NCBI RefSeq assembly: GCF_019209905.1
Contig: NZ_JAHUTM010000001.1
Location: 248,001 to 312,000, forward strand
Direction: 5' to 3'
DNA length: 64,000 bases
Source: Corynebacterium sp. TAE3-ERU12
GTDB taxonomy: Bacteria; Actinomycetota; Actinomycetes; Mycobacteriales; Mycobacteriaceae
Shown here: positions 45,574 through 53,733 of the stretch, in pieces
How positions within the stretch are numbered: the first letter of the stretch is position 1
Layout: each line of letters begins with the position of its first letter
Made by a program: the position numbers and the translations under genes
Notes under the pieces: model-generated
Told to the model about the DNA's origin: nothing
Databases searched by the model: none
What the model saw: the letters and a program-made list of their open reading frames with translations, nothing else

Positions 45574-45816
45574 TCAGGTGGCGTGGCCGTCGGGGTGGTC
45601 GTCGTCAGGCTTATCCTGCTGCTGCCGGCGCTTTTCCTCATAGTTTTTCTTGCGCAGTTGCCAGAGGAAGTCCTCATCATCATCCGGGCCTTTCGGCGGC
45701 GGTGGAGTCGCTGGCCTGGTGTTATTGCGACGGTAGATATCTGCGCCGGGGCCGAAGGCTTTCCATAACAGCACCACCGCAGCGATGATGAGCAGAAGAA
45801 TGAGAATCCGGCCCAC
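45574..45816 (-). CDS. Short membrane-anchored hypothetical protein
   Basis: An 80-residue protein: one N-terminal membrane helix (GRILILLLIIAAVVLLWKAF), a Pro-rich linker, then a highly charged tail of Lys, Arg, Gln and Asp. The GTG start has a full AGGAGGTG Shine-Dalgarno on the minus strand. No family recognised, but a similar one-helix protein is common beside this DUF4229-menA region in relatives as far as I recall. Confidence 0.78.
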   Translation of the reverse strand: MGRILILLLIIAAVVLLWKAFGPGADIYRRNNTRPATPPPPKGPDDDEDFLWQLRKKNYEEKRRQQQDKPDDDHPDGHAT

Positions 45817-45845
45817 CTGGCACCTCCTAGTCGTTGCTTGATACG

Positions 45846-45851
45846 TAGACT
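45846..45851 (+). promoter_or_regulatory. Predicted -10 of the leaderless DUF4229 gene
   Basis: TAGACT six bases before the GTG at 45858. Confidence 0.45.
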
Positions 45852-45857
45852 AACCGC

Positions 45858-46187
45858 GTGAGCATTGCAGCTAAAGACACCACCGAAAACACCACGCCAG
45901 CGGCCTCGTCCGGCGTCGCCGGGCCGGTGGCGTGGTACCTCCTGGCCCGCATCGCACTGCTGATCGCCCTCACCTTGTTGTTGGCGTTGATTTCGTCGCT
46001 GGTCGGTGCCTATGTGCCGATGGCGGTGCTTGCCGTACTCGCCCTCATTATTGCCATGCCGCTGTCGGTATTCGTTTTCCCGCGGTTGCAGGCCAATGCC
46101 AATGCGGCAATGGCCAGGTGGGCAGCGAACCGCAAGGCGCATAAGGAGTATGTGCGCGCTGAGCTCGCCGACCGAGAAGAGGACTAG
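45858..46187 (+). CDS. DUF4229 family small membrane protein
   Basis: A 109-residue protein with two hydrophobic helices (about residues 26-48 and 53-73), then a conserved LQANANAAMARWAANRKAHKEY stretch and an acidic end, matching the actinobacterial DUF4229 family of unknown function. It converges with menA, the stops lying three bases apart. The start has a -10-like hexamer six bases upstream. Confidence 0.82.
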   Translation: MSIAAKDTTENTTPAASSGVAGPVAWYLLARIALLIALTLLLALISSLVGAYVPMAVLAVLALIIAMPLSVFVFPRLQANANAAMARWAANRKAHKEYVRAELADREED

Positions 46188-46190
46188 GAC

Positions 46191-47081
46191 CTACAGCACA
46201 GTCGGCAGCCATAGGGTGAGTAGCGCCAACGCGGCCCATGCGGTCATAACCTGACCAACCTGGCCCAACACCGGAATGAGCTTGGTGCCCTGCGCCCCGG
46301 ATCGCACCGTGGCGATGGGTAACCGCGCAAAAAAGACGAGGCTGAGGATGACCGTTGGGTGCCCCAGCAGCCAAATGATGATGGTGACAACCACTGGGGT
46401 TAACACCAGAGCCAGCCACAATGTACGAGTGTTGGCGTCGCCCAAGCGGACTGCGAGAGTGACCTTGCCGGCCTGGGTATCAGTGGGGATATCGCGCAGG
46501 TTATTGACAAGGTTGACTGAGGCGGAGATGGCGCCCATACCGATCGCCAGTAATAGACCCACCCACGAGATTCGGCCGGACTGGGTGAACTCGGTACCCA
46601 TAACGGCCACCAGGCCGAAGAAAATGAAAACCGCCACTTCGCCCAGGCCCCGGTAGCCGTAGGGGTTGTCCCCGCCGGTGTAGAACCAGGCGGCCAGGAT
46701 GCACACCGCGCCGATAAGGATGAGCCACCAGGCGGATAGTAGCGACAAGGTGATACCTGCTGCCGCTGCGACCGCGAAAGCGGCGAAGGCGGCATATTTC
46801 ACCGTCTGTGGCTGCACCACACCAGCGGCGGTGATGCGGGTTGGCCCGGTGCGGTCATCGTCGGTACCGCGGACACCGTCGGAATAGTCATTGGCGAAGT
46901 TCACGCCAATAATGAGCGCCCAGGCCACCACTGCTGCCAGAAGCGCCCGGGGGAGCGAAATATCGTCGTGGGTGATGGTGGCGGCTAGGCCCGCCAGCAC
47001 CGGTGCGAAGGCATTTCCCCAGGTGTGGGGGCGGGCGGCGCCTAACCAGTCGCGGACAGTGGGGGAGTGGTGGGTGCTCAT
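46191..47081 (-). CDS. menA: 1,4-dihydroxy-2-naphthoate polyprenyltransferase
   Basis: Membrane prenyltransferase attaching the polyprenyl tail to dihydroxynaphthoate, giving demethylmenaquinone. UbiA-family motifs: NFANDYSDGVRGTDDDR (first Asp-rich, Mg-diphosphate site) and the NNLRDIPTDTQAGKVTLA region (second). About eight helices in 296 residues. The start overlaps the menE stop by four bases, so menE-menA form one operon. Its prenyl donor is probably made by the polyprenyl synthase at 57.1 kb. Confidence 0.94.
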   Translation of the reverse strand: MSTHHSPTVRDWLGAARPHTWGNAFAPVLAGLAATITHDDISLPRALLAAVVAWALIIGVNFANDYSDGVRGTDDDRTGPTRITAAGVVQPQTVKYAAFAAFAVAAAAGITLSLLSAWWLILIGAVCILAAWFYTGGDNPYGYRGLGEVAVFIFFGLVAVMGTEFTQSGRISWVGLLLAIGMGAISASVNLVNNLRDIPTDTQAGKVTLAVRLGDANTRTLWLALVLTPVVVTIIIWLLGHPTVILSLVFFARLPIATVRSGAQGTKLIPVLGQVGQVMTAWAALALLTLWLPTVL

Positions 47082-48238
47082 GCGTCCTTCCGGTTGTACT
47101 GCTGCGCGGCGATGTGGCGCACCGCGGCCCGATCTATTTTGCCGCTGGGCAGGGTTGGTAGCCCAGACACGGGGTAGATAGCGCGCGGCCGGGAGTGTTT
47201 ATCAGGGATCTGGGCGGCCAGATCGGCGCGGGCCTGCGTGATGGAGGCGCCGTCGGCAAGTTCCACGAGGCTCACCATGGCCTGGCCAAGATGGTCGTCT
47301 GCGATGCCGACGGTGGCTGCTGCAGAGATGCTGGGCAGGTCGGTGAGGGCGGCGTCGACATCGCGGGGCAGGTGTTTCAGGCCGCCGGAGATGATCATGT
47401 CATCGGCGCGGCCAAGGACACTGATCTGCCCGTCGGCGGCGATGGCGCCAAGGTCGCTGGTGGTGAATGTGCCATGAGCTAGATCCGGGTGGTCTCCGGT
47501 GCGGTAGCCGCGGGCGACCATAGCCCCGGTGAGGGTGAGCCGGCCGGCGCTGAGCCCCACTGTGACTCCGGGGAGTGGTTGGCCGTCGTAGACCACACCG
47601 CCGCAGGTCTCGGAGGAACCGTAGGTGGTGACCGCCGTGATGCCGGCTTCGCGGGCGCGGGCGAGGAGGTCGGGGGCGATTGCTTGGCCGCCGACGAGGA
47701 CGGCGTCGAGTTCTGCGAGAGCCTCGGTGGCGCCGGGGTGGGTGAGTGCCTTGGCGAGTTGGAGTGGCACCAGGGATAGGTAGCGCCTGGGCCCGGCCAT
47801 TGTGGTGATAGCTGAACAGAGCGTACCGGGGCAGAAACCACCTGTGAGATCAATCACTTCAGGTGTGAAGCCCGCATGGAGGCTGCGCAGGAGCACCATC
47901 AGGCCCGCAATATGGTCCGCTGGGGTGGCCAGTAGCCAACGCCCGTCGCCGCCTAAGCGGGTGTGGGTGGCTTCGATGGCGGCGGTGAGATTGGCCGGCG
48001 ACAGCAGGGCGCCTTTAGGGGTGCCGGTGGAGCCGGAAGTGCAGGCTATAAGGGCGATATCGCTATCAATGGGCTGTCCGACGCGTTGGGTTTCGCGCAG
48101 TAATTGGGCTCGTTCGGGATGCGCTATCGGGGTGGGCAGAAGTGAGGTTTTTCCGGCGAGTGCATCGGAGAGTGAATCCAGGATTCCGGTGACTGCTGGG
48201 CCAGTAGGTACCGGTAATTCCGCCAGGGCGCGAGACAT
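47078..48238 (-). CDS. menE: O-succinylbenzoate-CoA ligase
   Basis: Activates o-succinylbenzoate to its CoA thioester for MenB. An adenylate-forming enzyme with the P-loop IACTSGSTGTPKGALLS, VTTYGSSETCGG, the Asp-containing region TTSDLGAI and the C-terminal LPSGKIDRAAVR catalytic Lys. At 386 residues it is short for the superfamily, as actinobacterial MenE often is. TAGACT lies six bases before its ATG. It overlaps menA. Confidence 0.92.
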   Translation of the reverse strand: MSRALAELPVPTGPAVTGILDSLSDALAGKTSLLPTPIAHPERAQLLRETQRVGQPIDSDIALIACTSGSTGTPKGALLSPANLTAAIEATHTRLGGDGRWLLATPADHIAGLMVLLRSLHAGFTPEVIDLTGGFCPGTLCSAITTMAGPRRYLSLVPLQLAKALTHPGATEALAELDAVLVGGQAIAPDLLARAREAGITAVTTYGSSETCGGVVYDGQPLPGVTVGLSAGRLTLTGAMVARGYRTGDHPDLAHGTFTTSDLGAIAADGQISVLGRADDMIISGGLKHLPRDVDAALTDLPSISAAATVGIADDHLGQAMVSLVELADGASITQARADLAAQIPDKHSRPRAIYPVSGLPTLPSGKIDRAAVRHIAAQQYNRKDA

Positions 48239-48244
48239 GGCAGC

Positions 48245-48250
48245 AGTCTA
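48245..48250 (-). promoter_or_regulatory. Predicted -10 of leaderless menE
   Basis: TAGACT on the minus strand, six bases before the menE ATG. Confidence 0.5.
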
Positions 48251-48348
48251 CCTGTGTGGCCAGAGGGGTAGGAGTTACCAGTGGGGCAAAAGTGGTATTG
48301 CTGTCAAATGGAGGTGCGGATTTTTCCCCTCGTAAGGGTGTAACGCAT

Positions 48349-48354
48349 TAGGGT
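48349..48354 (+). promoter_or_regulatory. Candidate -10 of the secreted protease gene
   Basis: TAGGGT about 58 bases before the start; a normal leader with an AGAGAGG Shine-Dalgarno would follow. Confidence 0.35.
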
Positions 48355-48411
48355 AACCTCCGATACACAGTGTGAATCCCACGCTTTTGCATTTTTAGAG
48401 AGGTCCACTAC

Positions 48412-49308
48412 ATGTTCCGTCGTACTGCCGCTGTTGCGGCCACCGCCGCTGTATCCATCGGCTTGGCCGCCGCCCCCGCCAGCGCCCTCGCTTGGGCCGA
48501 CTGGTCTGACGAAGAATCCGGTGAGGCTCAGGCCGTCGTCCGGCTCCAGATCGCCGTTGACAACGAGGGTGGCGCTGCTGCCTGCACCGGCACCGCGATT
48601 GCCCCGCAGTGGGTCGTCACCGCCCACCACTGTGTTGAGGACACCGACACCTTCGCCGGCAACGTGCTCGTTGGCCAGGGCGAAGACCCGGCCCGCTTCC
48701 AGATCAACCACTGGGAAGTTGCCCCGGTTGGCGATGTCGCCCTGATTCACGTCACCGAGGACATGGGCCTGAGCTACTACCCGGAGATCGCCACCACCAA
48801 TCCGGCCCCGGAAACCGAGGCTCGCGTCTACGGCTGGTCCCCGCTGGGCCAGGGTCAGTTCGACTACCTGCCGACTGACACCGTCACCGTCCGCGACAAC
48901 GTCAATCAGCCCGAGTTCGGCGACGGCCTTGGCTACCTGACCCAGTCCGAGCTGCCCACCAAGCTCCAGCAGGGTGACTCCGGCGGACCGCTGTTTGTCG
49001 ACGGCAAGATCGCTGGCGTCCTGTCCATGGGTATCTCCGGTAGCATCCTGGTCCCGGTGACCTCCAGTGGCTACTTCATCCACGCTGCCACCACCCCGCA
49101 GAAGGACTGGATCCAGAACACCATCGCCACCAACCCGACCCAGCCGGCCACCGACGTCCCGGTCGCCCCGAACCAGGCCCTGATCCCGGTTCCGCTGAAG
49201 GAATGGTTCCCGCGCGGCCTCAACCCCCGCACCTACTTCGGTGAGCTGCCCGTCGGCTCCTCCGATATCGTCGACATCATTCAGGGCTCCGTCCCCGCCG
49301 GTGAGTAA
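48412..49308 (+). CDS. Secreted trypsin-like serine protease
   Basis: A 298-residue exported protein. A Sec-type signal peptide with Ala-rich core ends near residue 25 (APASALA). The catalytic triad of the S1 family is present: His in VVTAHHCVE, Asp in VGDVALIHV and Ser in QQGDSGGPLF. A Cys pair (ACTG and HHC) could form the usual disulfide. The last 60 residues form a Pro-rich tail with no recognised domain. Target unknown; cell-envelope processing or host-protein cleavage are both possible. It is an unrelated gene among men genes. Confidence 0.92.
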   Translation: MFRRTAAVAATAAVSIGLAAAPASALAWADWSDEESGEAQAVVRLQIAVDNEGGAAACTGTAIAPQWVVTAHHCVEDTDTFAGNVLVGQGEDPARFQINHWEVAPVGDVALIHVTEDMGLSYYPEIATTNPAPETEARVYGWSPLGQGQFDYLPTDTVTVRDNVNQPEFGDGLGYLTQSELPTKLQQGDSGGPLFVDGKIAGVLSMGISGSILVPVTSSGYFIHAATTPQKDWIQNTIATNPTQPATDVPVAPNQALIPVPLKEWFPRGLNPRTYFGELPVGSSDIVDIIQGSVPAGE

Positions 49309-49347
49309 TCACTGCGCACCTGTAGACGGCACCTAAGCCCGCCACAG

Positions 49348-49389
49348 CAATGGGCCCGCCTCCTCAACAATGAGGAAGCGGGCCCATTG
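49348..49389. terminator. Bidirectional terminator between the protease gene and menB
   Basis: CAATGGGCCCGC plus TCCTCA, loop ACAA, then TGAGGA and GCGGGCCCATTG form a long near-perfect hairpin between two convergent genes. Confidence 0.88.
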
Positions 49390-49427
49390 GCATATCGCCA
49401 GCCAGCCAAGCACCCAGCTAGGCCGAC

Positions 49428-50375
49428 CTAGTAATAGAAGGGGAACTCCTCCCAGTTCGGGGCGCGCTTTTCCAAAAACGCCTCCTTGCCTTCCACAGCC
49501 TCATCGGTCATATACGCCAGGCGAGTGGCCTCACCAGCAAAAACTTGCTGACCCATCAGGCCATCATCGGTGAGGTTGAAGGCGAATTTCAGCATCCGCT
49601 GAGCCGTCGGCGACTTGCCATTAATCGCCCGCGCCCACTCCACCGCAGTGTCCTCCAAGTCCGCGTGATCGGCGACCTCATTCACCGCGCCCATCCGGTG
49701 CATGGTCTCCGCATCATAGGAGCGGCCCAGGAAGAAAATCTCGCGGGCAAATTTCTGGCCCACCTGCTTCGCCAGGTACGCCGAACCATAACCGGCATCG
49801 AAGCTGCCCACATCGGCGTCGGTCTGCTTAAACCGGGCATGCTCACGCGAAGCCAACGTCAGGTCACACACCACATGCAGTGAGTGGCCACCACCAGCAG
49901 CCCAACCATTCACAACCGCAATAACCACCTTCGGCATGGTGCGGATCAGGCGCTGCACCTCCAGGATGTGCAGCCGACCGCCCTCGACCTTCGCCCGGGC
50001 GGTATCAACCGAAGACTCATCGGCAGCAATGACATCACTGTCGTGGCTGCCGGCGTACTGGTACCCCGAGCGGCCCCGAATACGCTGGTCACCGCCGGAA
50101 CAAAACGCCCAGCCACCATCCTTCGGCGACGGGCCATTACCGGTGAGCAGCACCACGCCCACATCCGGCGACCGCCGGGCATGATCCACAGCCCGGTACA
50201 GCTCATCAACCGTGTGCGGGCGGAAGGCATTACGCACCTCCGGGCGGTCAAAAGCGATGCGCACAATGCCATTAGCGCGCCCCTCGCCGGTATGCCGGTG
50301 GTAGGTGATATCGGTCAGATCCTCGAAGCCGGGCACCACAGCCCACTGCTCGGGACGGAATGGGGAATCAGTCAT
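49428..50375 (-). CDS. menB: 1,4-dihydroxy-2-naphthoyl-CoA synthase
   Basis: Crotonase-family enzyme closing the naphthoquinone ring from o-succinylbenzoyl-CoA. Seen: FDRPEVRNAFRPHT, the oxyanion-hole segment FCSGGDQRIRGRSGY, VVNGWAAGGGHSLHVVCDLT, and DVGSFDAGYGSAYLA with the catalytic Asp/Tyr. The ATG at 50375 gives 315 residues; TACCCT lies six bases upstream on the minus strand, so the longer frame from 50714 is rejected. It diverges from menC. Confidence 0.95.
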   Translation of the reverse strand: MTDSPFRPEQWAVVPGFEDLTDITYHRHTGEGRANGIVRIAFDRPEVRNAFRPHTVDELYRAVDHARRSPDVGVVLLTGNGPSPKDGGWAFCSGGDQRIRGRSGYQYAGSHDSDVIAADESSVDTARAKVEGGRLHILEVQRLIRTMPKVVIAVVNGWAAGGGHSLHVVCDLTLASREHARFKQTDADVGSFDAGYGSAYLAKQVGQKFAREIFFLGRSYDAETMHRMGAVNEVADHADLEDTAVEWARAINGKSPTAQRMLKFAFNLTDDGLMGQQVFAGEATRLAYMTDEAVEGKEAFLEKRAPNWEEFPFYY

Positions 50376-50381
50376 AAAACA

Positions 50382-50387
50382 AGGGTA
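50382..50387 (-). promoter_or_regulatory. Predicted -10 of leaderless menB
   Basis: TACCCT on the minus strand, six bases before the menB ATG. Confidence 0.5.
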
Positions 50388-50411
50388 GCCAGCACGCGCG
50401 CCACCGGCCGG

Positions 50412-50417
50412 TAGCGT
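50412..50417 (+). promoter_or_regulatory. Predicted -10 of leaderless menC
   Basis: TAGCGT seven bases before the ATG at 50425; it overlaps the alternative GTG at 50416, which argues against that start. Confidence 0.45.
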
Positions 50418-50424
50418 GGCAGAT

Positions 50425-51417
50425 ATGCACCCGGCAGAAGTAGCAACATTCCTTGATTGCGCCCACGTCGTCGCGCTGCCCATGCGCACCAAATTTCGTG
50501 GCATCACCACCCGCGAACTGCTTCTCGTCGAAGGTGAGCACGGCTGGGCCGAATTCGGCGCCTTCCCCGAATACCAACCCCCAGAAGCCGCCAACTGGCT
50601 GCGCAGCTGCGTCTCCATCTGGCGCGGCGACCTGCCCACCCCGCGCCACCGGTGGGTGCCGATCAACGCCACCGTGCCCGATATTCCGGCCGATAATGTC
50701 GCCGATATCCTCAACCGCTACCCAGGGGCGAGCGTCGCCAAGGTCAAAGTCGCCGGGGACAGCACCCTCGAGCAAGACATCGCCCGAGTCGCCGCGGTGC
50801 GCGCCGCCTGCCCGAACATGCAGGTGCGCTGCGACGCTAATGGTGGCTGGACTGTGGAAGAAGCCATGACCGCACTGCGCGAACTCACCGCCGATGGTGC
50901 ACTGGACTATATCGAGCAGCCCTGCCCCAGCGTCGCCGAGCTTGCCGAAGTGCGCCGCCGCTGCCGGGCCGAAGAACTGCCAGTGCGGATCGCCGCTGAT
51001 GAGTCCATCCGCCGCGCCGCTGACCCCTGGGAAGTAGTGCGTGCCGACGCAGCCGACGTGGCAGTGCTCAAGGCCGCGCCTATGGGCGGGCCGAAGGCAT
51101 TTTTAGACCTTGCCGGGCAGCTGGCCGAGCACGGACTCGATGTGACGGTGTCCTCTGCCCTGGACTCGGCGGTGGGTATGTACGCCGGGCTGATCACCGC
51201 CGCCTCATTGCCGGACCCCGCCCCGGCGGGACTGGCCACCGGGGCCTTATTCGAGCATGACGTGTGTCCGCCCCGGCGCATTGTCGATGGTCAGCTTGAG
51301 GTCTGCCCCCTGGAACCGGACCGGGACGCGCTGGTCGAATTCGCCGCCCCGGAATCACGCCGCCGGTGGTGGTGTGAGCGAGTAGAAGCGTGCGCTGAGG
51401 TGCTGCGCAGGCAATAG
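50425..51417 (+). CDS. menC: O-succinylbenzoate synthase
   Basis: Enolase-superfamily enzyme dehydrating the cyclohexadiene intermediate to o-succinylbenzoate. Seen: the second-Lys motif AKVKVAG, the metal ligands in RCDANGGW, YIEQPCP and IAADESI, and the catalytic Lys in VLKAAPMGG. The ATG at 50425 (330 residues) is favoured over the GTG at 50416 by the -10 position. menD follows after 60 bases with its own -10. Confidence 0.93.
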   Translation: MHPAEVATFLDCAHVVALPMRTKFRGITTRELLLVEGEHGWAEFGAFPEYQPPEAANWLRSCVSIWRGDLPTPRHRWVPINATVPDIPADNVADILNRYPGASVAKVKVAGDSTLEQDIARVAAVRAACPNMQVRCDANGGWTVEEAMTALRELTADGALDYIEQPCPSVAELAEVRRRCRAEELPVRIAADESIRRAADPWEVVRADAADVAVLKAAPMGGPKAFLDLAGQLAEHGLDVTVSSALDSAVGMYAGLITAASLPDPAPAGLATGALFEHDVCPPRRIVDGQLEVCPLEPDRDALVEFAAPESRRRWWCERVEACAEVLRRQ

Positions 51418-51464
51418 GAGCCACTTCAGATGTGATCCGATACCGGCGCGCTATAGCGACCGGA

Positions 51465-51470
51465 TACCCT
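51465..51470 (+). promoter_or_regulatory. Predicted -10 of leaderless menD
   Basis: TACCCT seven bases before the ATG at 51478. Confidence 0.5.
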
Positions 51471-51477
51471 TAACGAC

Positions 51478-53208
51478 ATGGCAGAACCCAGCAGTGCCCC
51501 GGCCGCAGTTGCCGCGGCGGTTATCGTCGATGAGCTGATCCGCGCCGGCGTGCGCGATGCCATCGTGTGCCCAGGGTCGCGCTCTGCGCCCCTGGCCCGC
51601 GAATGTGCCCGCGCAGAAGCAGAAGGGCGGCTGCGCCTGCATGTGCGGATGGACGAGCGGGGTGCCGCGTTCTTGGCCCTCGGCCTAGCAGCAGCAACAC
51701 AGCGCCCCACCCCGGTACTGACGACCTCTGGTACTGCCGTGGCTAATTTACTGCCCGCGATGGTGGAGGCCACCTATTCCGGTATTCCGGTCTTGGCTCT
51801 CACCGCCGACCGGCCCGCCTGGTTCCACGGGTATGGCGCCAACCAGACCATCGCCCAGGCTCATCTTTTCGATGACGCCAGCGTCGTCACGCACGATATT
51901 GACGCCACCGCTGCGTTGAGTGCTGGCGCTCAAGCCCGCCTGCGCGCCACCGTCGATAAGCTCATTGCCGCGATGCTGCAGCCTGGCCGTGGCGGTGCGG
52001 GGCACCTCAATGTGCGTTTCGACGACCCGCTGGTGCCTGATGATGATGTGCTGGCCGACACTGCCCCCGGGCGTGCCGACGGCGCCACCTGGACCGATAT
52101 CCAGCATCTGGGCCAGCCGCCGCGCCGGCCGGTGCATACGGTCGATATTTCCCGGCCCACGCTGGTCATCGCCGGCGACCACGCCCCCGACCTGCCGGAA
52201 CTCGCCGAGCTGCCGACCATCGCGGAGCCGTCGGCACCAGCGGTCTCGAACTGCCCGGTGCACCCCTTGGCGGCAGCGGCCCTGGGCAGCCAGTCCGTGC
52301 CGGTCCCGCCGCAGCAGATCATTGTGCTTGGCCGGCCGACGCTGCACCGGGCTGTGGCACAACTGCTGAGCAGGACCGATATTGATATCACGGTGGTCAC
52401 CAATGGTGGGCTTCCGGGCGCCGCCGACTACGCGGACTTAGGGGCCTGCGCCCACCGCACGGTGCCGCAGGTGCAGCTGGTGGGGGAACAACCCCAGCAG
52501 TGGCTAGACCAGTGTGAGCAGTTATCCCTTGCTTCTGTGGGGGTAGTGCGTGATGCAGTTGCCGACGATTCCTACGGCTTTACCGGCCTGCACGCGGCAG
52601 CGGCACTCACCGACAGTCTGCGCACCGGCGACACCGTGGTGCTCGGGTCCTCAAGCGCGGTGCGTGACTGCGCCTATACCGGCCTGCCCTTCCCGGCGGT
52701 GCGTGTCTACTCGGGGCGGGGCGCCGCCGGTATTGACGGCACTATTGCCACCGCCATCGGCATGGCCTTGGCCAGCGACCGGGCGCACCCCGACGAGATT
52801 CGCCCACCGCGCACCATCGCGTTGATGGGGGACCTGACCTTCTTGCACGACGCCGGCTCTCTGCTCATTGGGCCTGATGACCCCCGCCCGGAAAACCTCA
52901 CCATCGTGGTGGCGAATGATAATGGTGGCGGCATCTTCGAAATTCTCGAAGCCGGTGCCGAGCCGCTGCGCAGCCAGTTCGAGCGGGTCTTCGGAACCCC
53001 GCATGATGCGGATATTTCCGCTCTGTGCGATGCCTATGGGGTGGCCTATAGCCGGGCCAGCACCCTCAGCGAAGCCCTGCAGTTGCTGCACCCCGATACC
53101 GATGTTGATGGCATCCGGGTCGTCGAACTGCGCACCAGCCGCACCACCCGGCGCAGTCTGCACCACGAACTGCGCCACCCCGGCTGCGCCGAACCGGGGC
53201 ACAGCTAG
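51478..53208 (+). CDS. menD: 2-succinyl-5-enolpyruvyl-6-hydroxy-3-cyclohexene-1-carboxylate synthase
   Basis: Thiamine-diphosphate enzyme starting the committed menaquinone pathway from isochorismate and 2-oxoglutarate. Seen: VCPGSRSAPLA, the Glu-containing RMDERGAAFLALG, TSGTAVANLLPA, LTADRP, and the ThDP motif GDLTFLHDAGSL followed by VVANDNGGGIFE. The 576-residue length is normal. Isochorismate synthase (menF) is not in this window. Confidence 0.95.
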   Translation: MAEPSSAPAAVAAAVIVDELIRAGVRDAIVCPGSRSAPLARECARAEAEGRLRLHVRMDERGAAFLALGLAAATQRPTPVLTTSGTAVANLLPAMVEATYSGIPVLALTADRPAWFHGYGANQTIAQAHLFDDASVVTHDIDATAALSAGAQARLRATVDKLIAAMLQPGRGGAGHLNVRFDDPLVPDDDVLADTAPGRADGATWTDIQHLGQPPRRPVHTVDISRPTLVIAGDHAPDLPELAELPTIAEPSAPAVSNCPVHPLAAAALGSQSVPVPPQQIIVLGRPTLHRAVAQLLSRTDIDITVVTNGGLPGAADYADLGACAHRTVPQVQLVGEQPQQWLDQCEQLSLASVGVVRDAVADDSYGFTGLHAAAALTDSLRTGDTVVLGSSSAVRDCAYTGLPFPAVRVYSGRGAAGIDGTIATAIGMALASDRAHPDEIRPPRTIALMGDLTFLHDAGSLLIGPDDPRPENLTIVVANDNGGGIFEILEAGAEPLRSQFERVFGTPHDADISALCDAYGVAYSRASTLSEALQLLHPDTDVDGIRVVELRTSRTTRRSLHHELRHPGCAEPGHS

Positions 53209-53210
53209 TC

Positions 53211-53699
53211 ATGGCCCGGTTTATCCCCACTGTCCGTGGCCCCCGCGACTCGGGGCCGTCTCGGTGGCCACGCCGGGTGCGCCAGTTCATTTTGGTGTTC
53301 CTGTTAGCCTTGGCTGCTGCGTGCGCGGGCCTGGTGTGGGGAGCGTGGTCGTCGGGGCGCGCTATTGACGCCCATACCGGCAATGCCGTTGCGGAGGTGC
53401 GCAGTGTCAGCATTGTGCGCACCACTGTCGATTTTGTTGATGAGAGCGGCGAATACCGGTCCCCGCCCGTGGGGGTGCTCTACCCGGTGGGTCTTGAACC
53501 TGGCCAACGCGTGCGGGTTGAGTATGACCGGACGAACCCCGATTTAGTGCGGGTACAGGGCCGAGGGTGGTCGTTGGCTATTCTGCCTGCGGTCTCCGTC
53601 CTACTGGGAGGGTTCATCCTGGCGGCACCGGTGTGGTGGTTCAGCGTTCGGGCTACCCGACGTTCACTTACCGATAGTGTCGCCGACACCGAGCGATAA
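53211..53699 (+). CDS. DUF3592-type small membrane protein
   Basis: A 162-residue protein with two membrane helices (about residues 26-45 and 122-144) enclosing a beta-rich extracytoplasmic segment, which fits the DUF3592 family. Function unknown. It starts two bases after the menD stop, and its neighbour in mycobacteria holds the same place between menD and mgtA. Confidence 0.8.
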   Translation: MARFIPTVRGPRDSGPSRWPRRVRQFILVFLLALAAACAGLVWGAWSSGRAIDAHTGNAVAEVRSVSIVRTTVDFVDESGEYRSPPVGVLYPVGLEPGQRVRVEYDRTNPDLVRVQGRGWSLAILPAVSVLLGGFILAAPVWWFSVRATRRSLTDSVADTER

Positions 53700-53733
53700 C
53701 GCGTTAGTGAACGGGGATTGGGAGGCTGTGCGT

